DNA of 64,000 nt from Scolanthus callimorphus (GCA_033964015.1 CM066921.1:22425355-22489354), one strand, 5' to 3'; positions 11,001 to 32,642 are shown, counted from the first letter of the stretch. Notes: a model not told the origin generated them from the sequence alone. Numbers and translations: made by a program.

Positions 11001-14000
11001 ATGTGGGATGTTTTCCCCATAAAATTCTGTTGTTTTGAAAACTACAGTGTTATATAATGAACAGAATAGTACATGAATGCTTGGAGATATGGAATTATGT
11101 TCTCTTGAAGATAAATTCCATTTCTCCATATGCCCATGTATTATTCTATTTTACAAATGCCATTATACTTACTGGACTAAACAGCCAACAGCTGTCTCAT
11201 TTAGGCTCACAATGACCCAGAACTCATCATCCTCAGGCGCTACAACATGGGGGTCCAAAGCCAGGGCATCCATCACTTTATATAGGCTGCCCAGTCTAAG
11301 AGCATGCTTACGGTCCTCTCCAGTTTCACTAAAAGTTCCACAGTAAGCTCAGGCAATGCATCTCAAGCACCCTTTGCTCATTATTACAATTATCAACAAT
11401 CTGCTCTAGGTCACTTCTCTCATTTGTTTTCCTATAAAACAAGAAAGCTATTCAATTACTGTCAACGACTGATACAGTCATTAGTGAGAAAATGCAGGGA
11501 GGAGGGGGGGATTGACTAGTAGACACTAACACTGACTATTAGTTTTTGTTTCACAGCCAGATGAAAACCACTCTGTGCACTATGTAGTCATTTTCAATGC
11601 CTCTTGCACTTTCGTCAGCTGTAGATGTTCAGGTCAGCTGTGGCAGGACCAGCTTCCTTAAGCTATGGCTTAGGACACATGTAGCGCGCTTAGGACACAT
11701 TTGTCTTTTGCATGTTACCCCCAGTGGCTAAACTAGGAAACATTGCACATGTGTGTGTCGGACACATAAACTGTTTCTTGTCTTATGAAGAAACATTTCT
11801 TTGTGTCCCTGCTACAAAATTTGTTGCGCGCGACAATGTTTCCCACAAGGCTAAACAGGGAAACATGAAGGAAACATGTGTCTGGCTACAATATTGCATG
11901 CTACATGTGTCCTAGCTTAGCCATAGCTTTATAGTAGTTGCTGTGCATATACCAGTCAAGGTTTAGGGATGAACTGATTGTGTGTTCTTTCAGTGTGGGC
12001 CACGCTCGTTTTTTTTTTACGATGGCATGGAGTTCAAAGCAAATGAGAAAAACGAGGAAACATCCAAACAGGGAGAACAGGCAAACATGGAAAACGGGGA
12101 AAACAGAGGAAACAGGCAAACAGGGGAAACAGGCAAACATGGAAAACATGGAAAACAGGCAAACGGGAAAACAGGCAAACGGGAAAACAGAGGAAACAGG
12201 CAAACAGGGAAAACAGAGGAAACAGCAACAGGGAAAACAGAGGAAACAGGCAAACAGGCCAAACGGGAAAATGGGAAAAACAGAGGAAACAGGCAAACAG
12301 GGGATTAACAGGCAAACAGGGGAAACAAGCAAACAGGGAAAACAGAGGAAACAGGCAAACATGGAAAACAGGCAAACAGGGAAAGGGGCAAACAGGGAAA
12401 CGGGCAAACAGGGAAAACGGGCAACAGGGAAACGGGCAAACAGGGGAAACGGGCAAACAGGGGAAACGGGCAAACAGGGGAAATGGGCAAACAGAGAAAA
12501 CAGAGGAAACGGGCAAACAGAGAAAACAGAGGAAACAGGGAAACGGGCAAACAGGGGAAACGGGCAAACAGGGGAAACGGGCAAACAGGAAAAACGGGCA
12601 AACAGGGGAAACGGGCAAACAGGGAAACGGGCAAACAGGGAAACGGGCAAACAGTGGGAAACGGGCAAACAGAGGAAACAGGGAAAACGGGCAAACAGGG
12701 AAAACGGGCAAACAGGCAAACAGGGAAAACAGAGGAAACAGGGAAAACGGGGAAACAGGAAAACAGGGGAAACAGGCAAACAAGGAGACAGGGGAAACGG
12801 CAAACAGGGAAAACAGGCAAACAGGGAAACAGAGGAAACAGGGAAAACGGGCAAACCAGGAAAACGGGCAAACAGGCAAACAGGGAAAACAGAGGAAACA
12901 GGGAAAACGGGGAACATGGGAAACAGGCAAACAAGGAGACAGGGGAAACGGGCAAACAGGGAAACGGGCAAACAGAGGAAACAGGGAAAACGGACAAACA
13001 GGGAAAATGGCAAACAGGGGAAACGGGCAAACAGGGGAAACAGAGGAAACAAGCAACAGGGAAAACGGGCAAACAGGGAAAACAGAGGAAACGGCAAACA
13101 GGGGAAACGGGCAAACATGAAACAGGGGAAACAGGGAAAACGGGGAAACGGGCAAACAGAGAAAACAGGGAAAACAGAGGAAACAGGCAAACAGGGAAAA
13201 CAGAGAAACAGGAAAACGGGCAAACAGGGAAACAGGGAAAACGGGCAAACAGGGAAAACAGAGGAAACAGGGAAAACAGAGAAAACGGGAAACAGAGGAA
13301 ACAGGGAAAACAGAGGAAAAAGGCAAACAGGGAAAACAGAGGAAACGGTCAACAGAAGAAACAGGGAAACAGAGGAAACAGGCAACAGGAAAACAAGGAA
13401 ACTGGCAAACAGAGGAAACAGGACAACGAGAAACAGGCAAACAGGGCAAACAGCAAACAGGGAAAACAGAGGAAACAGGGAGAACAGAGGAAACAGGGGA
13501 AACGGGCAAACAGAGGAAACAGGGAAAACAGAGGAATCAGGGAAAACGGGCAAACAGAGGAAACAGGCAAACAGGGAAAACAGGGAAAACAGGAAAACAG
13601 AGGAAACAGGGAAAACAGAGGAAACAGGGAAAACAAGCAAACAGGAAAACAGAGGAAACAGGTAACAGGGAAAACAGAGGAAACAGGAAAACAGGCAAAC
13701 ATGGAAAACAGAGGAAACAGGGAAACGGGCAACCAGGGAAACAGAGGAAAGGGCAAACAAAAACTGCCTGTTTCCTCTCTGATTCCGTTTGCCTGTTTCC
13801 TCTATCCTGTTTTTCCCCATTTGCCTGTTTCCTCAGTTTTCCTCAGTTTCCCTGTTTGCCCTGTCTGCCTGTTTCTCCCCTGTTTTCCTGTTTGCCCGTT
13901 TTTCCCTGTTTCCTCTGTTTTCCCTGTTTGCCCGTTTTTCCCTGTTTCCCCTTTTGTGCCTTGTTTCCCTGTTTCCTCTGTTTTCCCTGTTTTGCCTGTT

Positions 14001-16266
14001 TCCTCTGTTCTCCCTGTTTGCCCGTTTTCCATGTTTCCCCTGTTTTCCCTGTTTGCCCGTTTTCCCTGTTTCCCTTTTTGCCTGTTTTCCCTGTTTCCTC
14101 TGTTTTCCCTGTTTGCCTGTTTCCTCTGTTCTCCCTGTTTGCCCGTTTCCATGTTTCCCCTGTTTGCCTGTTTTCCCTGTTTCCTCTGTTTTCCCTGTTT
14201 GCCTGTTTCCTCTGTTTTCCCTGTTTGCCCGTTTTTCCCTGTTCCTCTGTTTTCCATGTTTCCTCTGTTTTCCCTGTTTGCCCGTTTTCCCTGTTTCCCC
14301 TTTTTGCCTGTTTTCCCTGTTTCCTCTGTTTTCCTGTTTGCCTGTTTCCTCTGTTCTCCCTGTTTGCCCGTTTCCATGTTTCCCCTGTTTTCCCTGTTTG
14401 CCCGTTTCCCTGTTTCCCCTTTTTGCCTGTTTTCCCTGTTTCCTCTGTTTTCCCTGTTTGCCTGTTTCCTCTGTTCTCCCTGTTTGCCCGTTTTCCATGT
14501 TTCCCCTGTTTGCCTGTTTTCCCTGTTTCCTCTGTTTCCCTGTTGCCTGTTTCCTCTGTTTTCCCTGTTTCCCCTGTTTGTCCGTTTTCCATGTTCCCCT
14601 GTTTGCCCGTTTTCCATGTTTCCCTGTTTTCCATGTTTCCCCTGTTTGCCTGTTTTCCATGTTTCCCTGTTGCCCGTTTCCATGTTTTCCCCTGTTTGCC
14701 CGTTTTCCATGTTTCCCCTGTTGCCCGTTTTCCATGTTTCCCCTGTTTGCCTGTTTCCCCTGTTGCCCGTTTTCCCTGTTTCCTCTGTTTTCCCTGTTTG
14801 CCTGTTTTCCTCTGTTTTCCCTGTTTCCCCTGTTTGTCCGTTTTCCATGTTTCCCCTGTTTGCCCGTTTTCCATGTTTCCCTATTTTCCCATGTTTCCCT
14901 GTTTGCCTGTTTTCTATGTTTCCCCTTTTGCCCGTTTTCCATGTTTCCCCTGTTTGCCCGTTTTCCAGTTTCCTGTTTGCCTGTTTCCCCTGTTTGCCCG
15001 TTTTCCATGTTTCCTCTGTTTCCCCTGTTTTCCCCATTTGCCCTGTCTCCTTGTTTGCCTGTTTCCTCTGTTTTCCTGTTGCCTGTTCCTCTGTTTTCCT
15101 GTTTTTCTAGTGTCAGTGTGTTTCAGCTTTTGTATCCGCCATTTCAGTTAAATAACACTTAGTGACTAGAAAATTGAAAAGCTGAAGAACAGCGTATGTC
15201 AAAGTCTCACTTGATCTCTTACAGGGTTCCCATGTTTTCTGTTTTTCAAAATTAAGGACCTTTTCAAGGATGTTTTGAAAAATTGATGACCTCATAGTGA
15301 AAAATGCAGGTTTTCACGCACGATAAGAGGAACAGGGTATCATTTAATTCAAAATTTTAGACGAAACATGCCCAATATCTTGTTAATATTGCTTCCGGGA
15401 TTTTCATGACTGTTAATGACTTTGATGGGCTTTTGTAAAAATTCCAGGCCTGGAAAAGGACATTTCTAAATCCATGACTTTCAGGTTTTCAAGGAACCCT
15501 GTCTTATAGCTTTTGTATCCGCCATCAAAAGTCCCCTAACAGTCTAACACGTGACAAGGTTCGTTTTCCGGTTTTGGGCAAACACCAAGGAAAACAAAAT
15601 AATCCGCTCCCTAAATCGCGACCCATATGGCTGTGCAGTGCGAGTGAATACCTTAATTAGTAGGCCAGGGTCTCTTGTGCTTCTCGGTAGTCGACTCAGT
15701 TCTGTAGCGTTTATGAGAAAAACTAAAAACTGTAAGAAATGCATCAAATCCGCCTTCTTGTACAAAATAATGTCTTTGCACCACGGTACTTGAGTTCTTC
15801 CATGGGACAAAAAACGCGAATGCCAGATTCTCTAGTGCATTGAAAACGAAGTCGTATTTAGCGATAGTATGAGTCGAGCTCGTCTGATCCAATCTTCAGT
15901 ATTTCCTCATGTCTAGCAGGCTCGTCTGTTACCATTTGTGCGAACTCCTTGAGCCTCGATATAAATTCCTCCATACCCTTGAGTTCGCCACTAGCAAGGA
16001 ACTGGAGCTCCGCCACGTCATTTTCTCGTAGGTAAAGATCAGTAAGAGCAAGCTCGTCCCTCAACATCTGTCCTTGGTAACTCAACCTCTGGTCACACCA
16101 CGGCACTTGTAGTTCTTTTTGGACCAATAATTTGACATCTTTGACTTTCTTCGTCTTCCAGGATTTGATTTTTATGTTAATACGGTCCTTTTTTTTGCCA
16201 TCGCTATGCCGATGGTAGTCATACTCAACGGAGAGTGTCGTCCACAACACTGCCAGTGTCGGCCAT
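7438..16266 (-). CDS. Ubiquitin-like domain plus helical-repeat protein, frame-broken
   Basis: Four exons were joined by splice signals and phase: 16266-15652, 11431-11173, 8883-8623 and 8035-7438. The start ATG (16266-16264) opens MADTGSVVDDTL. After a frame break comes a beta-grasp ubiquitin-like domain (VKDVKLLVQKEL, DQRLSYQGQMLRDELAL, ENDVAELQFL). The rest is leucine-rich and helical, resembling ARM/HEAT repeats (FNALENLAFAFF, LLERFLTCHKPHEV, LVVLSKTVLALLNGL). At least one exon between 15652 and 11431 is missing or hidden, because the phases do not meet. Four frame breaks (near 16235, 15870, 15700 and 11350) each need two extra bases. It could be a live gene with assembly errors or a recent pseudogene. 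No family name is offered; an adaptor role in ubiquitin pathways would be inference only. Confidence 0.65.
8039..8096. repeat. 29-bp perfect tandem duplication
   Basis: The 29-mer aaatacaagaaaagattc...gtgtcaat is present twice in direct succession, immediately upstream of the terminal UBL exon's acceptor, so it lies in the intron next to the polypyrimidine region. Confidence 0.85.
8623..8883 (-). CDS. UBL gene internal exon
   Basis: Acceptor CCTGCCAG|A and donor CTCAG|GTAACT bound it. The 261-base exon is open throughout (YAEFPSTQEIITSKSDIV, LKRMVV-type helices, LLDNDHDLAL). Its phases fit both neighbours, making Q and R codons across the junctions. Confidence 0.75.
9270..9612. repeat. Three degenerate tandem repeats of about 115 bp
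   Basis: Each unit runs (t/g)atctcaa(c/t)caaa(a/c)tta...aggaat..cc.caggcacgtac, then a cacgtgaccgtgggaaaattg block (absent or degraded in the third), ending gataacttgagaa. The units diverge by indels. Confidence 0.75.
9882..10912. mobile_element. TTAA-flanked TIR element, 1.03 kb
   Basis: The ends are GGTGGATTGACCCA and its near inverse, TGGGTCGATCCACC, between TTAA at 9878-9881 and 10913-10916. Inverted arms are about 65 bp (including gcacccatgccaaccaatt and ttgaacctctcatataaaaa). Internally a second inverted pair (cgaattccaatg near 10012, cattggaattcga near 10170) is seen. It is non-coding and piggyBac- or Kolobok-like by target only. Confidence 0.8.
10913..11172. other. Intron, nothing recognised
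   Basis: This is the intronic sequence of the minus-strand UBL gene between the TTAA element and the 11173-11431 exon. No repeat or ORF was supported. Confidence 0.5.
11173..11431 (-). CDS. UBL gene internal exon
   Basis: Acceptor TTTTATAG|G and donor CCA|GTAAGT bound it. It encodes ERSDLEQIVDNCNNEQRVLE, then after a frame break TGEDRKHALRLGSLYKVMDA and DDEFWVIVSLNETAVGCLV. It ends in phase 2, matching the next exon. Confidence 0.6.
12040..15105. repeat. Giant inverted minisatellite (GGGAAACAGGCAAACA type)
   Basis: From 12040 to about 13756 the plus strand is an irregular tandem array of units such as gggaaaacagaggaaacag and ggcaaacagg, almost without T. At about 13765 it switches abruptly to the reverse complement (cctgtttgcc, cctctgttttccctg) and runs to about 15105, almost without A. 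The arms are not exact mirror copies; the right arm is richer in ccatgtttcccc. The repeat has no stops in several frames and so creates long meaningless ORFs on both strands. It lies between UBL exons 1 and 11431. Confidence 0.95.
15127..15525. repeat. 18-bp direct repeat flanking a short segment
   Basis: agcttttgtatccgccat occurs at 15127-15144 and 15508-15525. The segment between contains the CAGGGTTCC element listed next, so this pair may mark an older duplication. Confidence 0.6.
15222..15501. mobile_element. hAT-like MITE, CAGGGTTCC ends, 5-bp target duplication
   Basis: The ends are CAGGGTTCC...GGAACCCTG, with imperfect inverted arms of about 40 bp (catg..ttctgtttttc against gaaaacctgaaagtcatg). 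TCTTA flanks it on both sides (15217-15221, 15502-15506). CAGGG ends are common in hAT elements; a 5-bp duplication is known for some hAT lineages. Confidence 0.7.
15652..16266 (-). CDS. UBL gene exon 1 (ubiquitin-like domain)
   Basis: The exon encodes the N-terminus, the ubiquitin-like fold and the first helices (GGFDAFLTVFSFSHKRYR, RLPRSTRDPGLLIK), and ends at AAG|GTATTC. Its 615 bases give an integral number of codons only if the three proposed 2-base losses are restored, which agrees with its phase-0 end. Confidence 0.6.
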
Positions 16267-18457
16267 TGTCTTTAAAACATCCGCAGAACGTTTCTATAGT
16301 GGTTTACATCGAATGGTCGGAGATCGTATGATGTTTAAAAGGAAAGAGAAGTGGTTAATCGAATTGAAATCTAACTATTCAGGTCATCAACTACCACCAA
16401 CATAGGCAAGGATGCAAACAGACCGAGTTCGTCCGCCATTATTATTTTAGAAGCACACATTGCTAAGCATCCTGGGTAATTTCTAAATAAACAGTACAAC
16501 TCGGGCTCTAGGATAATATCGATTCAGTTTCTACATGGAAACCCGCATGGGAATGGTTATTACACCGGAGTTAATCCGCATGGACATTGCTTTATACATA
16601 GACATTTTCGTTTATCGGTGTCGGCCGACTTCTTTGTGGAGTTCCCGGGATCCATTTATAAGGGATCCTCGTCATGATAAAAGTGGTAGCTAGCTTGGAA
16701 AGCTGGTTCCAGAGGTTTGCACCCGCGTGACGTCCCTGGCTGACGTCACTTTTGTGGAATGAGCAAGCTCAGTCATTCCCTTTGTTCTGTCCCTTTGTTC
16801 AAAGCGATGATTCCGGTTCATTCTGCGCACCAAGAACCTGCCTGGGTTCCCTGCGAGCAGAGGCTTCTTCTTATCTCCCTCCAGAAATAAACCTCTGGCT
16901 CTGTCTATTTACTACTTGAGACGTGAGGGCATTTTTTTTTCCCGTCATTAGAGCAATCTAGCGAGTATTTATTCTAATTGTAATTCATTGGCGTTTTGAT
17001 TTAGTTTCGCAATTTGATTGGCTGAAAGACGAAACACGTGTCGCTCTCGACCAATAGAAACGCTCACTAAACGCAAGTCTCATCTGAAATCCACTCAACG
17101 GCTTCAGTCATGCTATTTAACGCTACGTTTCTATGGGGCAAACGACACGTTGCTACGACTAGTCTCCACCGATCAAATCACGGTATTTTGAGCGCATGGT
17201 TTTCTCTTCTGTCCGATCGCGAACAACGCGGAAAATAGTTATTGTCCAACAATACCACTACTCGTGCCATAGCTTTGTATGACATCTTGAAGAATGGACG
17301 TCTCTAAATAATCATGAAATTTAAATACGCACGCCCTTATTGTCGAAAGGGGGGAGAGAAAACAGGTGGCGGTCATGGGAAGACGAAGCAGCTGTAGAGG
17401 CCTTATTGTGCCACGTAGGCGCGAAGGAGTCAGATAACAGGTATTGTTTCTTGCTACAAACAAAACCAAACATTAAGTTATCCGAATTCCTTCTAAAATA
17501 CGTCGTCCCAATTTTTGCGCGCCAAAATGTGCAACAATAAGCTACATCATAAAACCCAAAAGCGGATGGGGAACAAAAACTGGTTGGGTAATCTGTCATT
17601 CGAAGGCTGATCGGACATCCAACATCCCTCGAATACCAAAGTTACAGTAACCTATAATGCCACCTCAATTATTCGTTCATTGCACGAGGACGTCACCGGT
17701 TGTTAGGAAGTCCCCTTCTTTGGCTAACGTCTGAAAACGAGCGCGTGCTCCTTCGGCTCTCGCTCGTGCCTTCGATACTTCGGCGGCAAGAGAAAATGAT
17801 ATTCGGCGCTCGTTTTCCACGCGCTTGTTTTCACGGTTGTTCGCCAAAGAAAGGACTGCAAGCAGTCTTGACACTTGCTATTCTACTATTCTAACCATAC
17901 GTCTAAATGGCATCGTATTAATTTGGAATCTCGTGGATTTATTCCGGTGCATATTTAACAATACTATATATTTGACAGGCGCCAAGCGCAATGTACTCTA
18001 AGACTTGTTTATAAAGTACTGTTTGTTTCCATGACAACAGCAGGTGCCATATGGTCACATCATCCAGTCCGCTTGTCTAACACATCGCTACGAACAAGTC
18101 ATGGCTAATGAGATCATTGCTTCTATTAATAAACTACTTGTTTCCATTTGCCCGTAGCGATCAAATAAATTGATGGATGAACATGGTTAAGCTCTCCCAT
18201 ATTACAATTGGATGTTTGCCACTTGTCAACTGCCTTAATTGTGAGCATGGCTCAGCTCATTGTTATCCCAATGATGGCACAAGATGCCTTTCGTCTCTCC
18301 GTATCCAACCACTTTGTCTCTGTCTGTACAGTTTCATTTCCTTTATTGTAAGGCCAAACGATGTCACATTCTGAAAGGCCGTCGGAGTAAATCCTGAAAA
18401 AGGAAACAATGAACTGTGATCAAAACTTAGCAAATGTCTCAACTGTGAAAGGGTATT
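16267..18457. other. Intergenic region between the two minus-strand genes
   Basis: No coding exon was supported. It should include the promoter of the UBL gene (just above 16266) and the end of the KCTD5-like transcript (just below 18751). Short open frames near 17340 and 17700 lack homology or codon signal. Confidence 0.45.
16741..16748. promoter_or_regulatory. CRE-like palindrome TGACGTCA
   Basis: This is a perfect cAMP-response-element palindrome, with a second half-match (GTGACGTC) 14 bp earlier, about 475 bp upstream of the UBL start codon. A chance match is possible. Confidence 0.35.
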
Positions 18458-18474
18458 TTTTATTCACTCAAGTT

Positions 18475-18480
18475 TTTATT
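18475..18480 (-). terminator. Candidate polyadenylation signal for the KCTD5-like gene
   Basis: AATAAA on the minus strand lies about 270 bp after the KCTD5-like stop codon, with a second copy at 18459-18464. Placement fits a short 3' UTR; it is not proven. Confidence 0.35.
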
Positions 18481-18750
18481 CAGAATCAGTTCATGTGTCA
18501 ATTGTGATTCATTTGGTTCGTTGACTGTACTCCATGTTCCTTGCAAAAGTAGTTGGCGCATTTGCACTTCCGTTCCCTTCCTGCCTCTTTCAATGTTGGC
18601 TGGAAAATCAGGCCGCTTATCGCCAGCTCAACTAGCAACATTGAAAAGGCGGAGGGAAAGGGAGGCAAGTGCGCCAACATTTTGCATTTGATTGTAGCTT
18701 AGGGGGGTTGGGATTTGTATAAAGCGAGCATCTTTGTAGAGACGAGATAT

Positions 18751-29608
<10,858 letters not shown>

Positions 29609-30310
29609 CTTGTATACATCATGCTTTGTGCGAGAGTCAGTTCTTGTTCTTTGCCATTGGTGCAAACAAGCAACTATAAATAACTTTTTCTAATTTTAGA
29701 TCCGGTTAACCAAAGTAAATTCAGCTGTTCAAACCGAGTCAAGCGGCCGTTCGTTCGCTGTGAAGACTGGAGAATGAATCGAAGATTATTGGGCAACGAG
29801 AACACCTCACCTTTACGACAACCAGCCGAACATCTCACCTTGGCGAGCCGATGCCGATGGAGCCACGGATAGACTCGTAGCCTGCTCGGTGCCTCTCGGG
29901 TGCTTTGCGCTGGTGGCAGATAGGGCGTAGCCAGGATTTTTTAATGGGAGGGAACCCAAGGGGCCCTACGGAATAAATTTTCTCGTATATTCCAAATGTT
30001 GTCCTACACATTTACTGTATCTTTGATTCAGTAGAGACTGACTGAGTGGGGCACTGGTCCGGTCGGAACTTTCTTCACTTTTATTTTTGTTTTCACAGTG
30101 AAGAGAGAGACCCAAAGGCAGATATTTTATTTTTATTTTTAGTTCCTGCCCAGTTCAACTAACGGATCAGTGCCCAGTGGTTAAAAATTCCTTTCACTAT
30201 TGGCTCTCACCAAGAGAAGTGTCACTGCCTACGAAGACGCCATCTGCTTTTCTCTCTAAAAAATGCCCGGCGAGCCCGCGAGCCCCCTGACCTCTTGCTG
30301 TTCTCGGCAC

Positions 30311-30955
30311 TCATTGGTACAGACGCCAGTAACTCGCCCAAGACGAGTTACTCGTCCGGACGGGAAACTCGTCTAGATGTGAAAACGGGTCGAGTTAATT
30401 AAATTCGTCTGTGCGACGTATAAAATGGAGGTTCGTTTTATACGACGAATAAAATAAAACGAAGACATACTTCAGACGTTGTATACGTCCGGGGTCGACG
30501 TATACAACGTCTTGGATGAATTTAATTTTCGACCTTTTTTATGTTCGTTTTATACGTCGCATTTCAGACGAATTTAATTGCGATAATTAAATTCGTCTGA
30601 ATTAAATTCGTCCGAAATACGACGTATGAACTAGGCCTAACTTTTCTCGTCTAGACGGAAAACTCCTCTTAAATTCATACTAGAGAGTTTACAGACGAGT
30701 AGCCCGAAGTATTTCGTCCCAGGAAGACTGGAACTAGAATGCCCCCAATTAAGGAGTTGTCGGTAATAAAGATGGCGCCGAATGTAACCACGCGGGCACG
30801 CCATAGGGCTCTACTGAAACCACTTGACTCTGTGAATTCTCGTCGGTGTTTTAAAAGACGAGTTTCACGACACGAATTCACTTCCATAGACGGGAAGACT
30901 CGTCTGACGAGATGACTCGTCTTGATGAGTTACTCGTCTGTAGTGTGAAAACGGC
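30311..30955. repeat. Complex palindromic foldback built from GACGAGT and ATTAAATTCGTC
   Basis: Both ends carry inverted clusters of gacgagt/actcgtc (cagacg...agtaactcg left, gagttactcgtctgtag right). The middle has inverted pairs of ttcgttttatacgac(g) and of aattaaattcgtctg around a central tatacgtcc...gacgtata palindrome (30480-30510). It is non-coding and lies 0.7 kb upstream of the KCTD5-like start codon. Confidence 0.7.
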
Positions 30956-31671
30956 TATTTATGTAATGCTTCTATAGGCGTATTTTTCCAGCCACACAGC
31001 CACCTCTTCTCCTTCCGCTTTTCCATTTCGTATCTGGATGTGTACGAGTGCCTTTCGCTTCTCCTGAGATGGCTCCGAGACGAAAACAACTTCAGCCATA
31101 TTTTCCCCGCCGTACCACACAAGCAAGCGTGGTCAAGTGAAACAGCATGATACTTCATAGTTCTCTCCGAAACCCGATTTTGGTAACAAATTCAAACCGG
31201 TGTCACTTTTATGTGGTTACTACGAAGTTCTACCCGTAGTCGACGGTCGAGTCTCGAGTCTCGAAAAAAACTATAGGCGGGAATTCCGCATACTTATGAA
31301 ATCAGGTGTATGCTCAGTGGGAGCTTGTGCAAACAAATGTGTGTACCCTCCTTTCCCACGAAGTATCCTATGGTCCGTTTGGACCCGTTTAGATTTTAGC
31401 CTATGTTTCGGGTCTAAAGTGCAGAAGGGAAAGCAGGCTAGGCCGAGGTAAAATAGAACGGAGCAGATTAAGGGGGCTTAGGAGAGGGGAAGATAGTGCT
31501 CTCCATGCATATAGCGCTCGACAACCAAAAAAGGCCAAAAGCAACCATTTTAGAAACAGTTTTAAGCTATTTTCAAATTCCTTATTCCAAATTACAGTAA
31601 AGACACTCGAACCGTGAACACCTGGTTAAACCCTATATAAAAGGTACGACGAGCACCCCCGCCCCAAAATA

Positions 31672-31845
31672 GAGCAGATTCGTATGACTGTGAAAAGTGC
31701 CACGGCAAAGTTGCACCGCGCCGCGACCGTGACCGTACCGCGACTACGCGATTTCATTCCGTATCTACAGCAGGCCAGGTTCCGTACCGCCACCGCGACA
31801 GTACCGCGCCGTGTCGCGGCACTTTTCACCATACGAAATCTGCCC
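31672..31845. mobile_element. TA-flanked MITE, GAGCAGATTCGTATGACTGTG family (copy 1)
   Basis: Ends GAGCAGATTCGTATGACTG and CCATACGAAATCTGCCC lie between TA dinucleotides (31670-31671, 31846-31847). The interior is GC-rich inverted sequence (gcgccgcgaccgtgaccgta). The same family occurs at 47638-47815. It lies 45 bp beyond the stop codon of the 250-codon ORF. Confidence 0.75.
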
Positions 31846-31889
31846 TAGGGGAGTCCCCACCGCCGGGGCCGTAAACGTGCCTGATGAAA

Positions 31890-32642
31890 TCATACAGTAA
31901 AAGTTCGATGCTTTTTAGAGACTCTTTCATGTCGTGGAACACGCAGGTAGCGACAAAATTTAATTTCTTCGAGCTTGATATCTTGCCCATTCGCTTTACG
32001 CACAAATGTTTCGTCCCTCTCGAATGACCGGCTGTGGACCGGTCGGGCCGTTTGCTTGTAAATCTTTGGGAGTCTGAGCAAGGTAAGAGGTGGCAGTTTG
32101 ATTGGCAGTTCTTCGTCATCTCTCAAACTCAGGTGACTGAACATTTCTTCCTCTAACTTTGAAGAAGTTTTACGAAAGTCTGATATTTTACTAGAAAAAG
32201 AGCCTCTCGGTTCTTTGTATTTTTGGAGCTCGTGAAGTGAAAAACTTGAACGCCTCCGGGTAACTCTCTTTTGTTCTGAGCTTGTGGTCTCTTTAGCATG
32301 TAATTCTGGTATGATTATGTTCGCTTTGTTCTGAAATAATTCGGGTGGTTTATTTGCTTTCTCGCAAACGTCATTAACCAAACTTTTCCTTTGTCCTTGA
32401 GTGCTGTATGCAAATGACTGCTCGTTTTCCTGTAGACTACCTGTAGAAAGTCTTATCCGCTCTTTGTAGTTCAACAGCTCAATTTTGTTGACTTCCATTC
32501 GACTTTCACGCAAAGCCATTTCCTTGTCCAGTGTAGTTTTTGTTTTACCCCACACACTAGCTAAGTTGTTGTTTTGTACAGACAATCGCCTGTTCACATG
32601 TCTTGCAAAGAGAGCTGGTTTTAGTTTATCGACCGATTCCAT
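31890..32642 (-). CDS. Uncharacterised basic protein, 250 residues
   Basis: An intact single-exon reading frame runs from ATG (32642) in a strong context (GCAACATGG) to TGA (31892-31890). The product is basic and probably largely disordered. It has kinase-like target motifs (NRRLSVQ near residue 18, TRRRSSFS near 128), a short acidic-helical segment (SSKLEEEMFSHLSLRDDEE, about 162-180) and a proline-leucine patch (IKLPPLTLLRLPKIYK). No signal peptide, membrane segment or known domain was recognised. Uninterrupted length in a repeat-rich, stop-rich region argues that it is real. Function unknown. Confidence 0.6.
   Translation of the reverse strand: MESVDKLKPALFARHVNRRLSVQNNNLASVWGKTKTTLDKEMALRESRMEVNKIELLNYKERIRLSTGSLQENEQSFAYSTQGQRKSLVNDVCEKANKPPELFQNKANIIIPELHAKETTSSEQKRVTRRRSSFSLHELQKYKEPRGSFSSKISDFRKTSSKLEEEMFSHLSLRDDEELPIKLPPLTLLRLPKIYKQTARPVHSRSFERDETFVRKANGQDIKLEEIKFCRYLRVPRHERVSKKHRTFTV

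Noticed and set aside
11077..11519. Plus-strand frames opposite the UBL 11173-11431 exon
   Set aside because: Same reason; the minus strand gives phase-compatible exon boundaries.
11901..15162. Very long open frames on both strands (up to 875 codons) through the minisatellite
   Set aside because: They arise because the repeat lacks stop codons in several frames; products are low-complexity NRENRGNRQTGK or LFPLFSLFARFPC runs that switch character at the strand flip, so no real gene is implied.
15858..16250. A stand-alone 131-residue ubiquitin-like protein
   Set aside because: It needs a non-ATG start, and the homology-like helical sequ­ence continues in the next frame on the same exon; one frame-broken exon explains it better.
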